Source: Verrucomicrobia bacterium LW23 (GTDB taxonomy: Bacteria > Verrucomicrobiota > Verrucomicrobiia > Methylacidiphilales > UBA1321). From it: DNA of 64,000 nucleotides. Below the pieces are notes generated by a model. The model had not been told where the DNA came from, searched no databases, and was given only the letters and a program-made list of their open reading frames with translations. A program made the translations under genes and the position numbers. The stretch's first letter is position 1. Each line of letters starts with the position of its first letter. The stretch is taken from the NCBI GenBank assembly GCA_003054695.1, contig QAZA01000025.1, forward strand, positions 124,001 through 188,000, written 5' to 3'. Positions 33,509-43,500 of the stretch are shown here, in pieces.

Positions 33509-34753
33509 CTAGGCCATGCGCTCCTGCACCAGCCGGTTCCACTCCGAAAGCGAGGCCCCCGCACCGGGCGACATCACAAACATCTCGCGGCCATCGGCGC
33601 AGCATGCACGGATGCGCCACACCGGCTGCCCGCCGTGCGCGGCGCCTCGCGTGATTACCGCTGACAGCTCGCCCAGATCCGAAAAGCGCAGGTGCATCCC
33701 CTCGTCTTCGGCGGAGCAGAATGTCCACTCGCCCATATCGCGTATCTCTTGAATCACAAATGTGTGCGATTGCGTGGCGCCCTCGTTGCCCACCACCATG
33801 TGCACCGGAATCGTCGCGTGCAAAAGCTCGCCCAAAAAGGAGCGCATCAGTTCGGGATTCAGCGGGCTGACGGGAAACGCAGGAGCATGGCCAGACGATG
33901 GGGAGGCGGATTCCTGCGCGGCACCATAAGCGTCCTGTGCTTCGGCATCCGCCGCAAGATCCTGATCTTCAAGAGCTTCAGCAGCCTCCCGGCCCTTCAG
34001 GGCTTCGATCGCCTCAAACGCATCCAGCGCGTCCATCTGCGCCGCGGTCAGGCCGGTCAGCATCTCGCGATCCACCCCGCCCGCGTCCTTACTGCCGGCG
34101 CGCTCCAGCGTGGGCGCCATCGCGTCCGCCGCCGTGCGGGAAAGGGGAGAGTGGCCGCGCCCGGAAACCATCCTGCTGCTGGGCGCGGCCTCTGGCTGGA
34201 TGGCCTCCGGCGCCTCGCCGGGCGTTGACTCCAGCCCCGTAGCCTGGTGCACGCGAACGAGTTCCAGAAATTCGTCCAGATTCGCCTCCGGCGTCAGGCA
34301 TACCTTGTGAATACCCTGGCGGTGCGAATCAAAAACCTCGATGGAATAGCAGTAGCCCTTGGGGTGGCGCTCCTCTTTGGCGCACGCGTGGTGCCATACG
34401 GAGGGGTCCAGCTCAAACGTCCCCCATTCGTCACACAGCTTGCCCGTCGCCTCATCGCGCACAAGCACCGGGTACTCCATATAGCGCCCCAGCACGGCGT
34501 GCGCGTTGCGGGTAATCACCAAAAGGCGGCCCACCGCCGCCAAATCGCGCAGCATGCTTGGCCATTGATTCCACAGCGCCACCGCCATCCCGCCCTCGCT
34601 GGGGAAACGCAGGTTGTGCGGCAAAATGCCCTGTGTCAGCGGGCTGGTCGAAACACACGCCTCGCTGCGGCGGCACTTGCCGGCCCCGCCTTTGGCCTGG
34701 GCATGGCTGTCGCTGTCAAACGCGTTTGACGGAACTTCAAACCGGCGCTTCAC
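33509..34753 (-). CDS. HemS/HmuS-like protein with long acidic insertion
   Basis: A 414-residue protein with two ChuX/HutX/HemS-like parts. The first (about 55-165) has MLRDLAAVGRLLVITRNAHAVLGRYMEYPV and YSIEVFDSHRQGIHKVCLTPEANLDEFLELV. The second (about 305-414) has IPVHMVVGNEGATQSHTF, LHLRFSDLGELSAVITRGA. Between them lies a 130-residue acidic Ala/Glu/Asp-rich insertion, absent from standard HemS. The motif NEGATQSH keeps a His where HemS has its axial heme ligand after NPGCIQI. It is the first gene of the probable operon and is followed by flavodoxin and a second HemS-like gene. No heme transporter genes are visible nearby. The family call comes from motif memory, not a search. Confidence 0.68.
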   Translation of the reverse strand: MKRRFEVPSNAFDSDSHAQAKGGAGKCRRSEACVSTSPLTQGILPHNLRFPSEGGMAVALWNQWPSMLRDLAAVGRLLVITRNAHAVLGRYMEYPVLVRDEATGKLCDEWGTFELDPSVWHHACAKEERHPKGYCYSIEVFDSHRQGIHKVCLTPEANLDEFLELVRVHQATGLESTPGEAPEAIQPEAAPSSRMVSGRGHSPLSRTAADAMAPTLERAGSKDAGGVDREMLTGLTAAQMDALDAFEAIEALKGREAAEALEDQDLAADAEAQDAYGAAQESASPSSGHAPAFPVSPLNPELMRSFLGELLHATIPVHMVVGNEGATQSHTFVIQEIRDMGEWTFCSAEDEGMHLRFSDLGELSAVITRGAAHGGQPVWRIRACCADGREMFVMSPGAGASLSEWNRLVQERMA

Positions 34754-34878
34754 GCGAACCTCCCCAAAGTGCGGCCCATGAAAACGCCGGCACGTGTGCG
34801 GCCTGCGCGGGCTGTGGTGTTGCGATTCATCATGCCGCTACCATAACCGGGCGCGCCCAACCGCGCTTCCTCTGCGTT

Positions 34879-34893
34879 GCGATTAATTATCGC
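34879..34893. promoter_or_regulatory. AT-rich palindrome upstream of the heme operon
   Basis: GCGATTAATTATCGC has 5-base arms and a centre resembling GATAAT-type Fur half sites. It lies 126 bp before the first HemS-like gene. A Fur-like operator would fit, but the match is weak. Confidence 0.25.
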
Positions 34894-34971
34894 TCGCTTG
34901 CTGCCGGAGCGTTGCGCATGGGGGGTAAAATCAGCACAAAACTTCGCGCATCGCCACCCCCGGTGGCAGGC

Positions 34972-36318
34972 CTAACCAAAGTCCAGCTCGCCCGTCGCAT
35001 CCCCCTTTTTGCGGGGCGCCGCCTTGCGTTTTGCCGGCGCCTTTTTCGGAGAATCAGCAGGAGGCGAGGAGGTGGAAGTGGCGTTTGCAGAAGGCGTTAC
35101 GGGCTTCCTGGCCGGCACCTTCTTTGCCGCTGGCGGGGCCGTGGCGGGTTCCGGCGCGCCGTCAATGCCCGGCCCGCTGACGCCGGATTTGTTGCGATAC
35201 TCCTTGCGCTTCTCCGCCCAATAACTTTGGGGGAGGGAAGCCGCCTCAAGCGCGCCGGGTCGCATCGTGGGATCCACAATGCCCGTCGCCTCATAATACG
35301 TCTTAAAGTGCGCCTTGCACAGCCGCCGAAGCGCCTCGGGGCTCTGCTCCGTGGCAATCTTTTTGGCCAGCGCCTTTACCTGTGCGGAGGCGCCCTTGAG
35401 CAGCGTGAGACTCCCCGGCCCCGTGCCGCCCAGCTCGCGCAGACGACGCACAAACTCGGCGCGCGCCAGGATGGAGGCGGCGGCCACGGCGATGTCGCTT
35501 TCCGCCTTCGTACGCTGCTCCATAACTATCTGCTTCCCAAGAGGTTTCAGCGCCTTGCGAATCACATCCGGGTCTGTAAACTGATCCGAAAGCGCACGCG
35601 GGCAATCGGGAATGCGGCTGAGGAGCTCCTCGATCACCTCCGCATGCCCCCATGCCAGTAACCTGTTGAGGCTGCGGAACTTACCGTACAGCTTATTGTA
35701 GGTCTCCGGCCCCAGCGCAATAACCTTGCAACAGGCGTCGCCAACAACTTCGCGGATTTGATCCGCCAGCTTTTCGGCGGCCGCGTCGCTGCCGATCGCC
35801 TTGCTGTCACGCACGCCCAGGTCCATCAGCTTGCGGGCCGTCGCTTTTTTGGTGTAGACAGCGGCGACAACCAGAGGCCCAAAAAAGTCGCCCTTGCCGC
35901 TTTCGTCCACGCCAATGTGCGGCTCAAACATTTGGGGATCATGGAGTTCCGCATAGCCCATCTTCGCTTCGCCCAGAATCTCCGGCTCCAGAATAAACTC
36001 CACAAACTCTTTGGCGCCTTTCCCCTGCACAACCAGCTTGCCGTGGGATTTGCCCGCCTTTGCGGCATAGGAGTTGACGGTGAGCCTGTCCTTGGTGGCG
36101 GCAAAAGTGGTGTAGGGCACTTGCTTGAATTCGTAACCTCTCTCCATCAACAGCTTATGCAGCTTTTCGGATTGCGCGGGGGTAAGGTCGAACGTGTAGC
36201 TGGACGGTGCAGCAACGGCTGTGGCGGGCGCCGCCGCCGGCTTCTTTTTCTTGACCCAGGCGAAAGGATCGCCATAGCTGTCGTTGTAAGAGGATGATGA
36301 TGAAGGAGTTGTACCCAT
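34972..36318 (-). CDS. rnhC: Ribonuclease HIII
   Basis: A 448-residue protein. The N-terminal TBP-like domain (about 38-130) has the substrate-binding YTFDLTPAQSEKLHKLLMERGYEFKQV pattern. The catalytic RNase H part (about 135-350) begins HIGVDESGKGDFFGPLV, the RNase HIII/HII signature, with further acidic residues in VRDSKAIG and RTKAESDIAVAAASILARAEFV. It removes RNA from RNA/DNA hybrids and primers. The C-terminal 70 residues are an added Lys/Ala/Pro tail (KKAPAKRKAAPRKK), unlike the standard 300-320-residue enzyme and reminiscent of histone H1 tails. ATG 36318 begins the Ser-rich leader; longer starts add Arg-rich non-family residues. Confidence 0.9.
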   Translation of the reverse strand: MGTTPSSSSSYNDSYGDPFAWVKKKKPAAAPATAVAAPSSYTFDLTPAQSEKLHKLLMERGYEFKQVPYTTFAATKDRLTVNSYAAKAGKSHGKLVVQGKGAKEFVEFILEPEILGEAKMGYAELHDPQMFEPHIGVDESGKGDFFGPLVVAAVYTKKATARKLMDLGVRDSKAIGSDAAAEKLADQIREVVGDACCKVIALGPETYNKLYGKFRSLNRLLAWGHAEVIEELLSRIPDCPRALSDQFTDPDVIRKALKPLGKQIVMEQRTKAESDIAVAAASILARAEFVRRLRELGGTGPGSLTLLKGASAQVKALAKKIATEQSPEALRRLCKAHFKTYYEATGIVDPTMRPGALEAASLPQSYWAEKRKEYRNKSGVSGPGIDGAPEPATAPPAAKKVPARKPVTPSANATSTSSPPADSPKKAPAKRKAAPRKKGDATGELDFG

Positions 36319-36797
36319 AGCCGAAAAAGTCGAAGTCCTGTGTCGAAACCGCGTTGTTAAGATGTAGCGCAAAAAGCGTCGTCGCAAAAGGCAATCCGCA
36401 GCGGCGCGCGCTGTGGAATGAGGCGTCCAGGTTGTGTCATAGCGCGGCACAATGTACTAAAACAGGACATCCGCGACAATTTTCCTCGCACATCCCCGGT
36501 TTCCCCGGGGCGCTCAGGCAACAGCTGTGCAGAAACTGCCGGGTATATCCTTATACTGTTTTACCTTCTCTCCCCTCGGGGCGGGAATGTAAAGTGTTGC
36601 CTGTTATCATCAAAAGGGAAATAACGACAAAGTGCAGGCGACATGGTTAATCTGCGGCATAGTTTTAGCTGCACGTTTTGCAGTTCCGCTTCGCCACCGT
36701 GTCGTTCCTCACGGAACTTGCCTGCTATGTGCACCTTGCGCAAAGTTGGCCATCGCGCGGACTCTCAGCCGCCCCGCCAGACTGGGCAAAAAGAACC
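36319..36797. other. Divergent intergenic region
   Basis: These 479 bp separate rnhC (minus) from the VOC gene (plus). A few AT-rich spots suit promoters (near 36550 and 36600-36640). No gene, repeat or long hairpin was seen. Confidence 0.4.
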
Positions 36798-37289
36798 ATG
36801 CCGAACAGCTCCAAATCTCGCACAACACACATCCCTGGTAACAAATGCACCGCAACTGATACCGAAGATGCCACACCAAGAATAAGCTCCATCGTCGAGA
36901 CTGCGCTGTACGTCAACGACCTTGCCCGTGCGCTCCGCTTTTATGGCGAAGCGCTGCAACTGCGCCGCATTGACGGCGACGACCGCTTTGTTGCCTTCGC
37001 CGCCGGTGCTCACCACGTGCTCCTGCTTTTTCTGCAGGGCTCGTCGCTCGAGCCAGTGGCGATTAACGGCTCCGGCACAATTCCCCCGCACGATGCGGCC
37101 GGCCCCGCGCACATCGCCTTCGGCATCGCGCCAACGGATATCAGCTGGTGGCGCGACCGCTTGCGCCAGCACGACGTGGAGATCGAGAGCGAAATCACCT
37201 GGCCCCGCGGCGGGCGGAGCCTCTTTTTTCGTGATCCGGAGCAACATCTTGTGGAGTTAATTACGCCAGGCGTGTGGGAGGTTTACTAA
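36798..37289 (+). CDS. VOC (glyoxalase/bleomycin-resistance) superfamily protein
   Basis: A 163-residue protein with one VOC domain from about residue 38. VETALYVNDLARALRFYGEALQL forms the first beta-alpha unit. HIAFGIAPTDISWWRDRLRQHDVEIE and GGRSLFFRDPEQHLVELITPGVWE form the second. His in GPAHIAFG and Glu in HLVELITP are likely metal-site positions. VOC proteins do isomerase, dioxygenase or fosfomycin/bleomycin resistance chemistry; nothing here identifies the substrate. The first 35 residues are a Ser/Thr-rich leader without signal character, and a later start is possible. ATG 36798 is the first well-placed start. Confidence 0.85.
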   Translation: MPNSSKSRTTHIPGNKCTATDTEDATPRISSIVETALYVNDLARALRFYGEALQLRRIDGDDRFVAFAAGAHHVLLLFLQGSSLEPVAINGSGTIPPHDAAGPAHIAFGIAPTDISWWRDRLRQHDVEIESEITWPRGGRSLFFRDPEQHLVELITPGVWEVY

Positions 37290-37730
37290 CCCGTAAGGCT
37301 CCCAAGCGCTGTTGGCGCTACGGAACGCCACGCCTTGTAGTGCCACGCGAAAAGGCGAAGCGATGTGTGGAGCAGATTTTGGCGCAACGTACGCAACGGG
37401 CGGATTCGCAACGTACGCAACGACGGAGGTTTCCAGGCAGGCTGTGCTTCCAGTTGATGTCTTGAACAGGACGTTCCCTCATTGGCCTGTCTACACCTGA
37501 ACGTAATCCTCAGGTGGTTCCCGCTCGTGGACTGGCCCCGCCACGTGCTCACTTGCGGTCGCGCTTCCGTTGCTGAGGAGCACGGAGAGCTTTACTGAAT
37601 CGGCTCCAGCCCATTTTTGTCCTTCTGTAAGCGCTTGGAAGGCAATGTCTTAAGATGATGTGGGTAGGGAGTGGTAATGCTTCAGTAAACTTATTTTGAA
37701 GCACGGAGAAAGATTCATCGTCTTAAGCAT
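37290..37730. other. Intergenic region before the His-rich protein
   Basis: These 441 bp hold a direct repeat of CGCAACGTACGCAACG (two copies near 37382-37424) and a small GCTTCA/TGAAGC hairpin near 37678. No gene is evident. Confidence 0.4.
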
Positions 37731-38000
37731 ATGAAACAATTCATTCTACTCTCCGTGGCGGCTATCGGCTTTACGGTTGTTCCCCCTGTAACGACGCCCG
37801 CCAATGCGGACGTTTCCGTTCGTATCGGCCCGGGCGGTGTTAGTGTGCGCAGCGATCGCGATCGCGAACGTGCCCGTGCCCGCGAGCGTTACTACCGGGA
37901 GCATTACCACTACAACCGCGGCTGGCGCCGTGACCGCGATCGCGATCGCGACCGTGATGTCCATCATCATCACCACCACCATCATCACCACGGCCGTTAA
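37731..38000 (+). CDS. Secreted Arg/Asp-rich protein with C-terminal decahistidine
   Basis: An 89-residue protein. The signal peptide (about 1-26) ends at ANA. A short VSVRIGPGGVSVRSD segment follows, then charged RDRERARARERYYRE and RDRDRDRDRD stretches. The C-terminus ends in V followed by ten consecutive histidines and GR. Small secreted proteins with a VSVxIGPGGVSV-like start are common in Alphaproteobacteria and PVC bacteria. The His run should bind Ni, Zn, Cu or Co in the periplasm; a metal buffer or chaperone role is inference. The coding DNA is rich in CGATCG-type repeats, which may be slippage-prone. A strong terminator follows at 38124. Confidence 0.75.
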   Translation: MKQFILLSVAAIGFTVVPPVTTPANADVSVRIGPGGVSVRSDRDRERARARERYYREHYHYNRGWRRDRDRDRDRDVHHHHHHHHHHGR

Positions 38001-38123
38001 GCAGCCGCGTTTCCGCCACGATACGCATCCTGCTTAAGGTAAGCCAGTTACATCGTCAGTAAATAGACTCCCATCTTAACAAACGAACCGCCTGCGCAAA
38101 AGAATCAGCAGGCAGTAAATAAG

Positions 38124-38159
38124 ACAGCCGCCCGTGCGCAAACGCGGGCGGCTGTTTTG
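38124..38159 (+). terminator. Rho-independent terminator
   Basis: ACAGCCGCCCG pairs with CGGGCGGCTGT (11 pairs), followed by TTTT. It ends the transcript of the His-rich protein, 124 bp after its stop. Confidence 0.8.
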
Positions 38160-38402
38160 TTGGGGATGCCAGAGGGCAAACCTCATTGTGGGAAACCAAA
38201 CTTCGGTGCGAATGGATGCCCCTGGCTGCCCCTGGCTGCCAATGCGAGTGGCCCCCTTTCATCCCTCCTTCCCCTCCGCAAATTTCGTGTGCTTCATGTG
38301 CTCCGTGATTAAACACATCCGCATCGCCAACACCCCTCCCCCGATCCCCCGCTTTTGCGTTGACGCCCTGCCTCCCCCCGCCGACAGTATGCCGATAATC
38401 GC
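38160..38402. other. Intergenic region before the aldo/keto reductase
   Basis: No gene is seen. The region includes a twofold direct repeat of CCCCTGGCTG near 38220, and must contain the promoter for the gene at 38403. Confidence 0.35.
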
Positions 38403-39401
38403 ATGAACTACCGAAAATTTGGCAGGCTGGGCTGGGATGTCTCGGAAATCGGCTTTGGCGCGTGGGCGCTGGGCGGCGGGGCGTGGGCCACGCAAAGCGA
38501 CGATGACTCCCTGGCCGCGCTGCACAAGGCGCTGGATATGGGAGTCAACCTTATCGACACAGCCGCCGGCTACGGCAACGGCCGCAGCGAGCGCATTATC
38601 GCGCAGGCCCTCAAAGCCCGCGGCTCCAACATCGGCGGCGGCAGCGAGCGCGTGTATCTTGTCACCAAAACGCCGCCCGCCCCCGGCACCTGGCCGCCCG
38701 CGCCGCACGACGACGTCTCCGTGCGCTACCCGGACGCCTACATTCGCGCCAACCTGGAGGAACGCCTGCGCAATCTCGGTACCGACTGCCTTGATGTGCT
38801 GCTGCTCCACACCTGGACGCGCGCCTGGAACCGCGACCCGCGCCCGCTCGAGACGCTGCGCGCGCTCAAACAGGAAGGCAAAATCCGCGCCTTCGGCATC
38901 TCCACCGCCGAGCATGACCAGGACCAGCTGACGCCCCTGATGGCCGCCGGCCAGATCGACGTCATCCAGATCATCTACAACATTTTTGACCAGCACCCCG
39001 CCGCCGAAGCGCTGCCCGTGGCGCTGGAAAGCGGCACCGGCGTCATGTGCCGCGTCGTATTCGACGAAGGCAGCCTCACCGGCAAGTTTACGGCGGAAAC
39101 CACCTTCCCCACCGACGACTTTCGCAACCGCTACTTTGCCGGCGACCGCCTGGCCCGCACCGTGGCCCGCGTCGAGAAAGTGCGCGCGGACGTTGAAGGC
39201 AGCGGCTACACCATGCCCCAGGCGGCCATCCGCTTTGCCCTGGCGCACCCGGCCATCAGCACTGTCATCCCCGGCATGCGCAACCCGGCGCAGGCGGAGG
39301 CCAATGCGTCTGTCTCGGATCTCCCCCCCATGACTGCCGAGCTGGAGGCGAGGCTGCGCAAACACATATGGACGCGCGGCAACTGGTACCACGGCAAGTA
39401 G
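38403..39401 (+). CDS. Aldo/keto reductase
   Basis: A 332-residue TIM-barrel oxidoreductase. The catalytic tetrad is visible: D52 and Y57 in LIDTAAGYGNGRSE, K89 in YLVTKTPP, and His in DVLLLHTWTRAW (about residue 137). The NADPH-binding end reads STVIPGMRNPAQAEANASV. It reduces aldehydes or ketones, or oxidises sugars, with NADPH in the cytosol; the class typical of AKR family general dehydrogenases fits. ATG 38403 starts MNYRKFGRLGWDVSEIGFG, exactly at the family N-terminus. The gene stands alone between a terminator and the cyclase-like gene, with 214 bp to the latter. Confidence 0.93.
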   Translation: MNYRKFGRLGWDVSEIGFGAWALGGGAWATQSDDDSLAALHKALDMGVNLIDTAAGYGNGRSERIIAQALKARGSNIGGGSERVYLVTKTPPAPGTWPPAPHDDVSVRYPDAYIRANLEERLRNLGTDCLDVLLLHTWTRAWNRDPRPLETLRALKQEGKIRAFGISTAEHDQDQLTPLMAAGQIDVIQIIYNIFDQHPAAEALPVALESGTGVMCRVVFDEGSLTGKFTAETTFPTDDFRNRYFAGDRLARTVARVEKVRADVEGSGYTMPQAAIRFALAHPAISTVIPGMRNPAQAEANASVSDLPPMTAELEARLRKHIWTRGNWYHGK

Positions 39402-39615
39402 GGGATACGGATACGGAACCTCCCTGCCGCCAGCTAAACGCAAAGCAATGCAAGAAGGGCCCTACTGCATTGCTTGCACAAGAGAGTTGACAACACTAAG
39501 TGCTTTCACTCTACATCAGCGCGTTAACTGCCAGACGCACGGGCTGGCGCTTTTAATCCCCTCCTGGCGGTATCAGGCCGTCGACACTATCTATAAGACA
39601 ACGGGGATACATCCT

Positions 39616-40128
39616 ATGAAAGTAGTGAATGCGCTCGTGGCGTGTTCGGATCTGACAGGCTACATCCGCCTCGCCAAAAGCGGTGCGGAGGAGCAAACGT
39701 TTCGCCTGCTCAACGACTTCGCCGAGCTCACCGGCGACATCATCGAAGGCGCCGGCGGCCAGGTCATCAAGTTTATGGGCGACGCCGCCCTGATCCTCTT
39801 TACCGAGGAGAAAGTGAACGAAGGCATCACCGCCCTGCTCCGCCTTCAACGCGAGGGCGACGAGTTCCTCGCCGCAAAAAGCGTCAGTTGCCGCCAGCAC
39901 ATCCGCGCCCATTACGGCCCGGTTGTCATAGGCGAGTTGGGGACGCGAACCGATAAACGTATCGACGTACTGGGCGCAAACGTTAATGCGATGTTCCTGC
40001 TCAAAACATCAGGCTTTACCATAACGCCGGAAGTTTTTCGCAAGCTTAACGCACATTCCCGTACGTACTTCAAAAAGCATACGCCGCCCATTACCTACAT
40101 ACCAACAGGGCAGCCCCATCGCGACTAA
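39616..40128 (+). CDS. Class III nucleotidyl cyclase-like domain protein (possibly inactive)
   Basis: A 170-residue stand-alone cyclase homology domain. The two metal-binding aspartates are D12 (ACSDLTGY) and D56 (IKFMGDAAL). The later GANVNAMFLL segment keeps Asn124, but the transition-state Arg expected four residues on (position 128) is Leu. Canonical class III cyclases need that Arg. There is no membrane segment or partner sensor domain. The protein might bind nucleotide, dimerise with another cyclase that supplies the Arg, or be catalytically dead. ATG 39616 (MKVVNALVACSDLTGY) matches the domain start; upstream in-frame residues from 39448 look non-family. No kinase or receptor lies next to it. 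Confidence 0.75.
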   Translation: MKVVNALVACSDLTGYIRLAKSGAEEQTFRLLNDFAELTGDIIEGAGGQVIKFMGDAALILFTEEKVNEGITALLRLQREGDEFLAAKSVSCRQHIRAHYGPVVIGELGTRTDKRIDVLGANVNAMFLLKTSGFTITPEVFRKLNAHSRTYFKKHTPPITYIPTGQPHRD

Positions 40129-40540
40129 AGCGGGTTAAGTACAGATGTAAGCACTCCCACTGAGAACCTCGACGAGGTTCCCATAACCTAGCCCAGGGCT
40201 CCCCGAACGAAGTGAGGGAGCCCTGGGACGCGGCGAAACGAGGACCAACCCCAACGTGGGTTGCATCCCTCCGTCACGACTTTGCCCGGCAATCAGGCGG
40301 CAACCGTATGCATTGTGTCTGTAAGGAATAGCTGTTGCAACAGTTGTTGCGCGGCGCCACACTTGGTTAAGTGGTCCTTATTCCTTTACTGTTATATCCT
40401 TTGATTGCGTCAAACCAATCCGCCCGCGGAGGGCTCCACGGTGTGCCGCGCCTAATCTCGGACGCCTGAGCCGCGTCCCCATCCCTTCGATTTCCGACCG
40501 TCTGTTCCCTACGCTGTATCCATTTGATTTGCAAACGCTT
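40129..40540. other. Intergenic region with REP-like double hairpin
   Basis: This 412-bp gap precedes the giant FHA-type gene. It contains a small GAACCTCG/CGAGGTTC hairpin near 40161 and a larger CCCAGGGCTCCC...GGGAGCCCTGGG hairpin at about 40192-40227. The latter shares the GCCCAGGGC core with the repeats around the RAYT element and may be a related fossil. Confidence 0.5.
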
Positions 40541-43500
40541 ATGCTTTACCGCCGCTCCTTTATCCACAGCTGGCCCTCGCTCGTTCTTACCGGCTGGTGC
40601 ATGTTCTGGGTCGCGATGCCCCTTCATCTGCCGTTGCCGCTTTTGGCTAATCCCTCGGGTGGAACGGTGGTGGGTGGCTCGGCCAACATCAGCGGCGGGC
40701 CGGGGCAGACGACGGTGAACCAGAGCAGCCAGCGGGCCGTCATCAACTGGCGCGATTTCTCCATAAAGAAGGGCGAGACAACGACTTTCGTTCAACCCAA
40801 CAGTTCGTCCGCCACCCTCAACCGCGTTACCGGGCCGGCGGCGTCCCACATCAACGGGCGGCTCAACGCCAACGGGCGCGTGTACCTGGTGAACCCGAAC
40901 GGGGTGGTTATTGGCAAATCCGGCCGCGTCAACACGGCTGGCTTTACGGCCAGCACGCTGGATGTCAGCGACCAGCAATTCCTTGCAGGTAAGGACCTTA
41001 CATTTAGCGGCAACTCCACGGCCAAAGTCGTCAACAAAGGCAAGATCAAGGCGATGGACGGCGATATTACGCTCATTGCCCGACAGGTGGAGAATCACGG
41101 CAGCCTCTCCGCGCGCAACGGGCGCGTGCAGCTGGCGGCGGGTACGGAGGTGCTGATCAAGACCGCCGGCGAGGAGCGCGTGTTTATCAAGAGCGACGCG
41201 AAGGGCGCGCCGGGCGAGACGGGCGTGCTCAACACGGGCAAAATCCGCGCCGCAATGGCCGAACTGAAGGCGGCCGGCGGCAATGAGTACGCGCTGGCAA
41301 TCAACAACTCCGGCATCATCCGCGCCGGCGGCAGCCGCACAGAGCGCGGGCGCGTGCTGCTGACGAGCAGCGGGGGGCGCATCGTCAACAGCGGCAAAAT
41401 CCGCGCGGTCAACCACGATGGCTCCGGCGGCGAGGTGCGGCTGACGGGCGGCTCCATTCAGCTGAAGCGCGGGTCGGTCATCGACGTCTCCGCGAAGAAA
41501 AGCACGGGCGGTCGCGGCGGCACCATCCTGGTGGGCGGCGAGTGGCAGGGCGGCGGCACGATGGAACAGGCGCGCGAGGTAACCGTGGAGGCCGGCGCCG
41601 AGCTGCGCGCCGACGCCGCACCGGGGCCGAACGGCACAGCGGCGCAGGGCGGCAAGGTCGTCGTGTGGTCCACCGGGCGCACCGATTTTAGCGGGTACAT
41701 CAGCGCGGTGGGCACCGAAGACTCGCCCGTGCTGGGCGGGTGGGTCGAGACGTCCGGGCACTCCCTGAACGTGGGGCTGGACGCGTTTGTCATCACCAAC
41801 GGCGGCGAGTGGCTGCTGGATCCTGTTACGCTGGAGGTAGTTACAGGAGGATCAGGACCCGGAAGCATCGTTGGCGGCGTTAATGTGGAGCCGCACACAA
41901 CCATTGACCCGGCCACGGTGGTGGCCGCGTTGGCAGTGAACAATGTAACACTGCTGGCAACCGGGTCGATCACCATAACGGACGCGATCAACTCCTCCGC
42001 CAACCCCGGCACGGCGCGTAATCTGATTCTGAATGCGCCAACGCTGTTTCTGAACAACAGCATTACGCTCAAGACTGGCGCCAACCTCTCCGGCAACGCC
42101 ACGCTGGTGAACGTTGCCGGCGCCGGTCGCATCCAAAACGCCGTGCACGCCGTGGCTGCCAACGGAACAGTAAGTGTTGCCGCGGGAACGTATATAGAAA
42201 ACGTGTCGATAAACAAGAGCCTGACACTAAACGGAGCGGGCGCTGCTACGACAACAATGCAGGGAACCGGAACCGGTGCCGTGCTTACCATTGCCAGTGG
42301 CGGACATACAGTCAATATCTCCGGCATTACTATTACCAATGGAGCTGGATCTAACGGTGGCGGCATAACTATTGCCAATGGCGGTACGGTTACGCTGAAT
42401 GCCGTTACGGTGCGCAACAATAACGCTACGGGAAGTGGCGCCGGCATTTACAGCAACAACGCGCGGCTGGAAATTATAGACTCGACAATACGAAACAATA
42501 CCTCTACCGGATCCAACGGCGGTGGTATTGGTATAGTTGGCGCGAGCAGTGTGTTCATCCTTACGAACAGTACGGTAAGCAATAACACCATTGCCAACTA
42601 TGGGGGTGGCATTTATATCACCGGTGGAATTACCGCCAATATCAGCGGGTCAACGATAACGAATAACACAACGACACTTGGTGTAAACCGCTATGGCGGT
42701 GGCTTGTACATTAACAATAATGGGGGAACCACAACAATTACGAACAGCAATATCAGGACCAACACATCGGGAGATCGTGGTGCTGGTATTCATAATCTTG
42801 CGGGAACGCTGAATATAACGGGGGGAAGTGTTGCAGATAACGTTCTCTCCTTTACGAGTTCGTCCAGCGGCGGCGCTGGTATTTATAACGCCGGGACATT
42901 AACACTTACTAATGCAAGTGTAGATACAAACCGTTCGCCGATCAGCGGCGGCGGTATATACAATGCGGCAGGTACATTAACGCTCGACAATACCGATGTT
43001 GTGTTGAACCAGACAACGAGCACGGCGGCGGGCAATTACGGCGCCGGCATCTATTCTGCTGGTGGAACTGTAACGATCAGAAATGGCTCTCTTGTTTCGC
43101 AGAATACGACGGTCAGCGGCTCAGGAGGTGGTATCGCGATATTGAGCTCGGGCAACACGCTTACTATTGAGGACAGCACAGTCAGCTTTAATACAGCATT
43201 TTCTGGCGGTGGCGGTATCTATGTGGGAACAGGAACTGTAACGCTTACCAACGCCAATATTGATGATAACACACTGAATGCCAGCGGTAACGGTGGTGGT
43301 TTGTTTATAGGTGGGGGAACGCTGACGGTCACCGGGGGTACGATGAGCCGAAACACGGCGGGCGATCGGGGCGGCGCGCTCTACTCCACTATTCCCGATA
43401 TAAGCATCACAGGCACAACGTTTTCGGCGAACCGTACGACGACGACTGCGGCCAGCCTGGCAGGGGGCGGCGCGTTTTACAACAACGGTGGTACGGCAAC

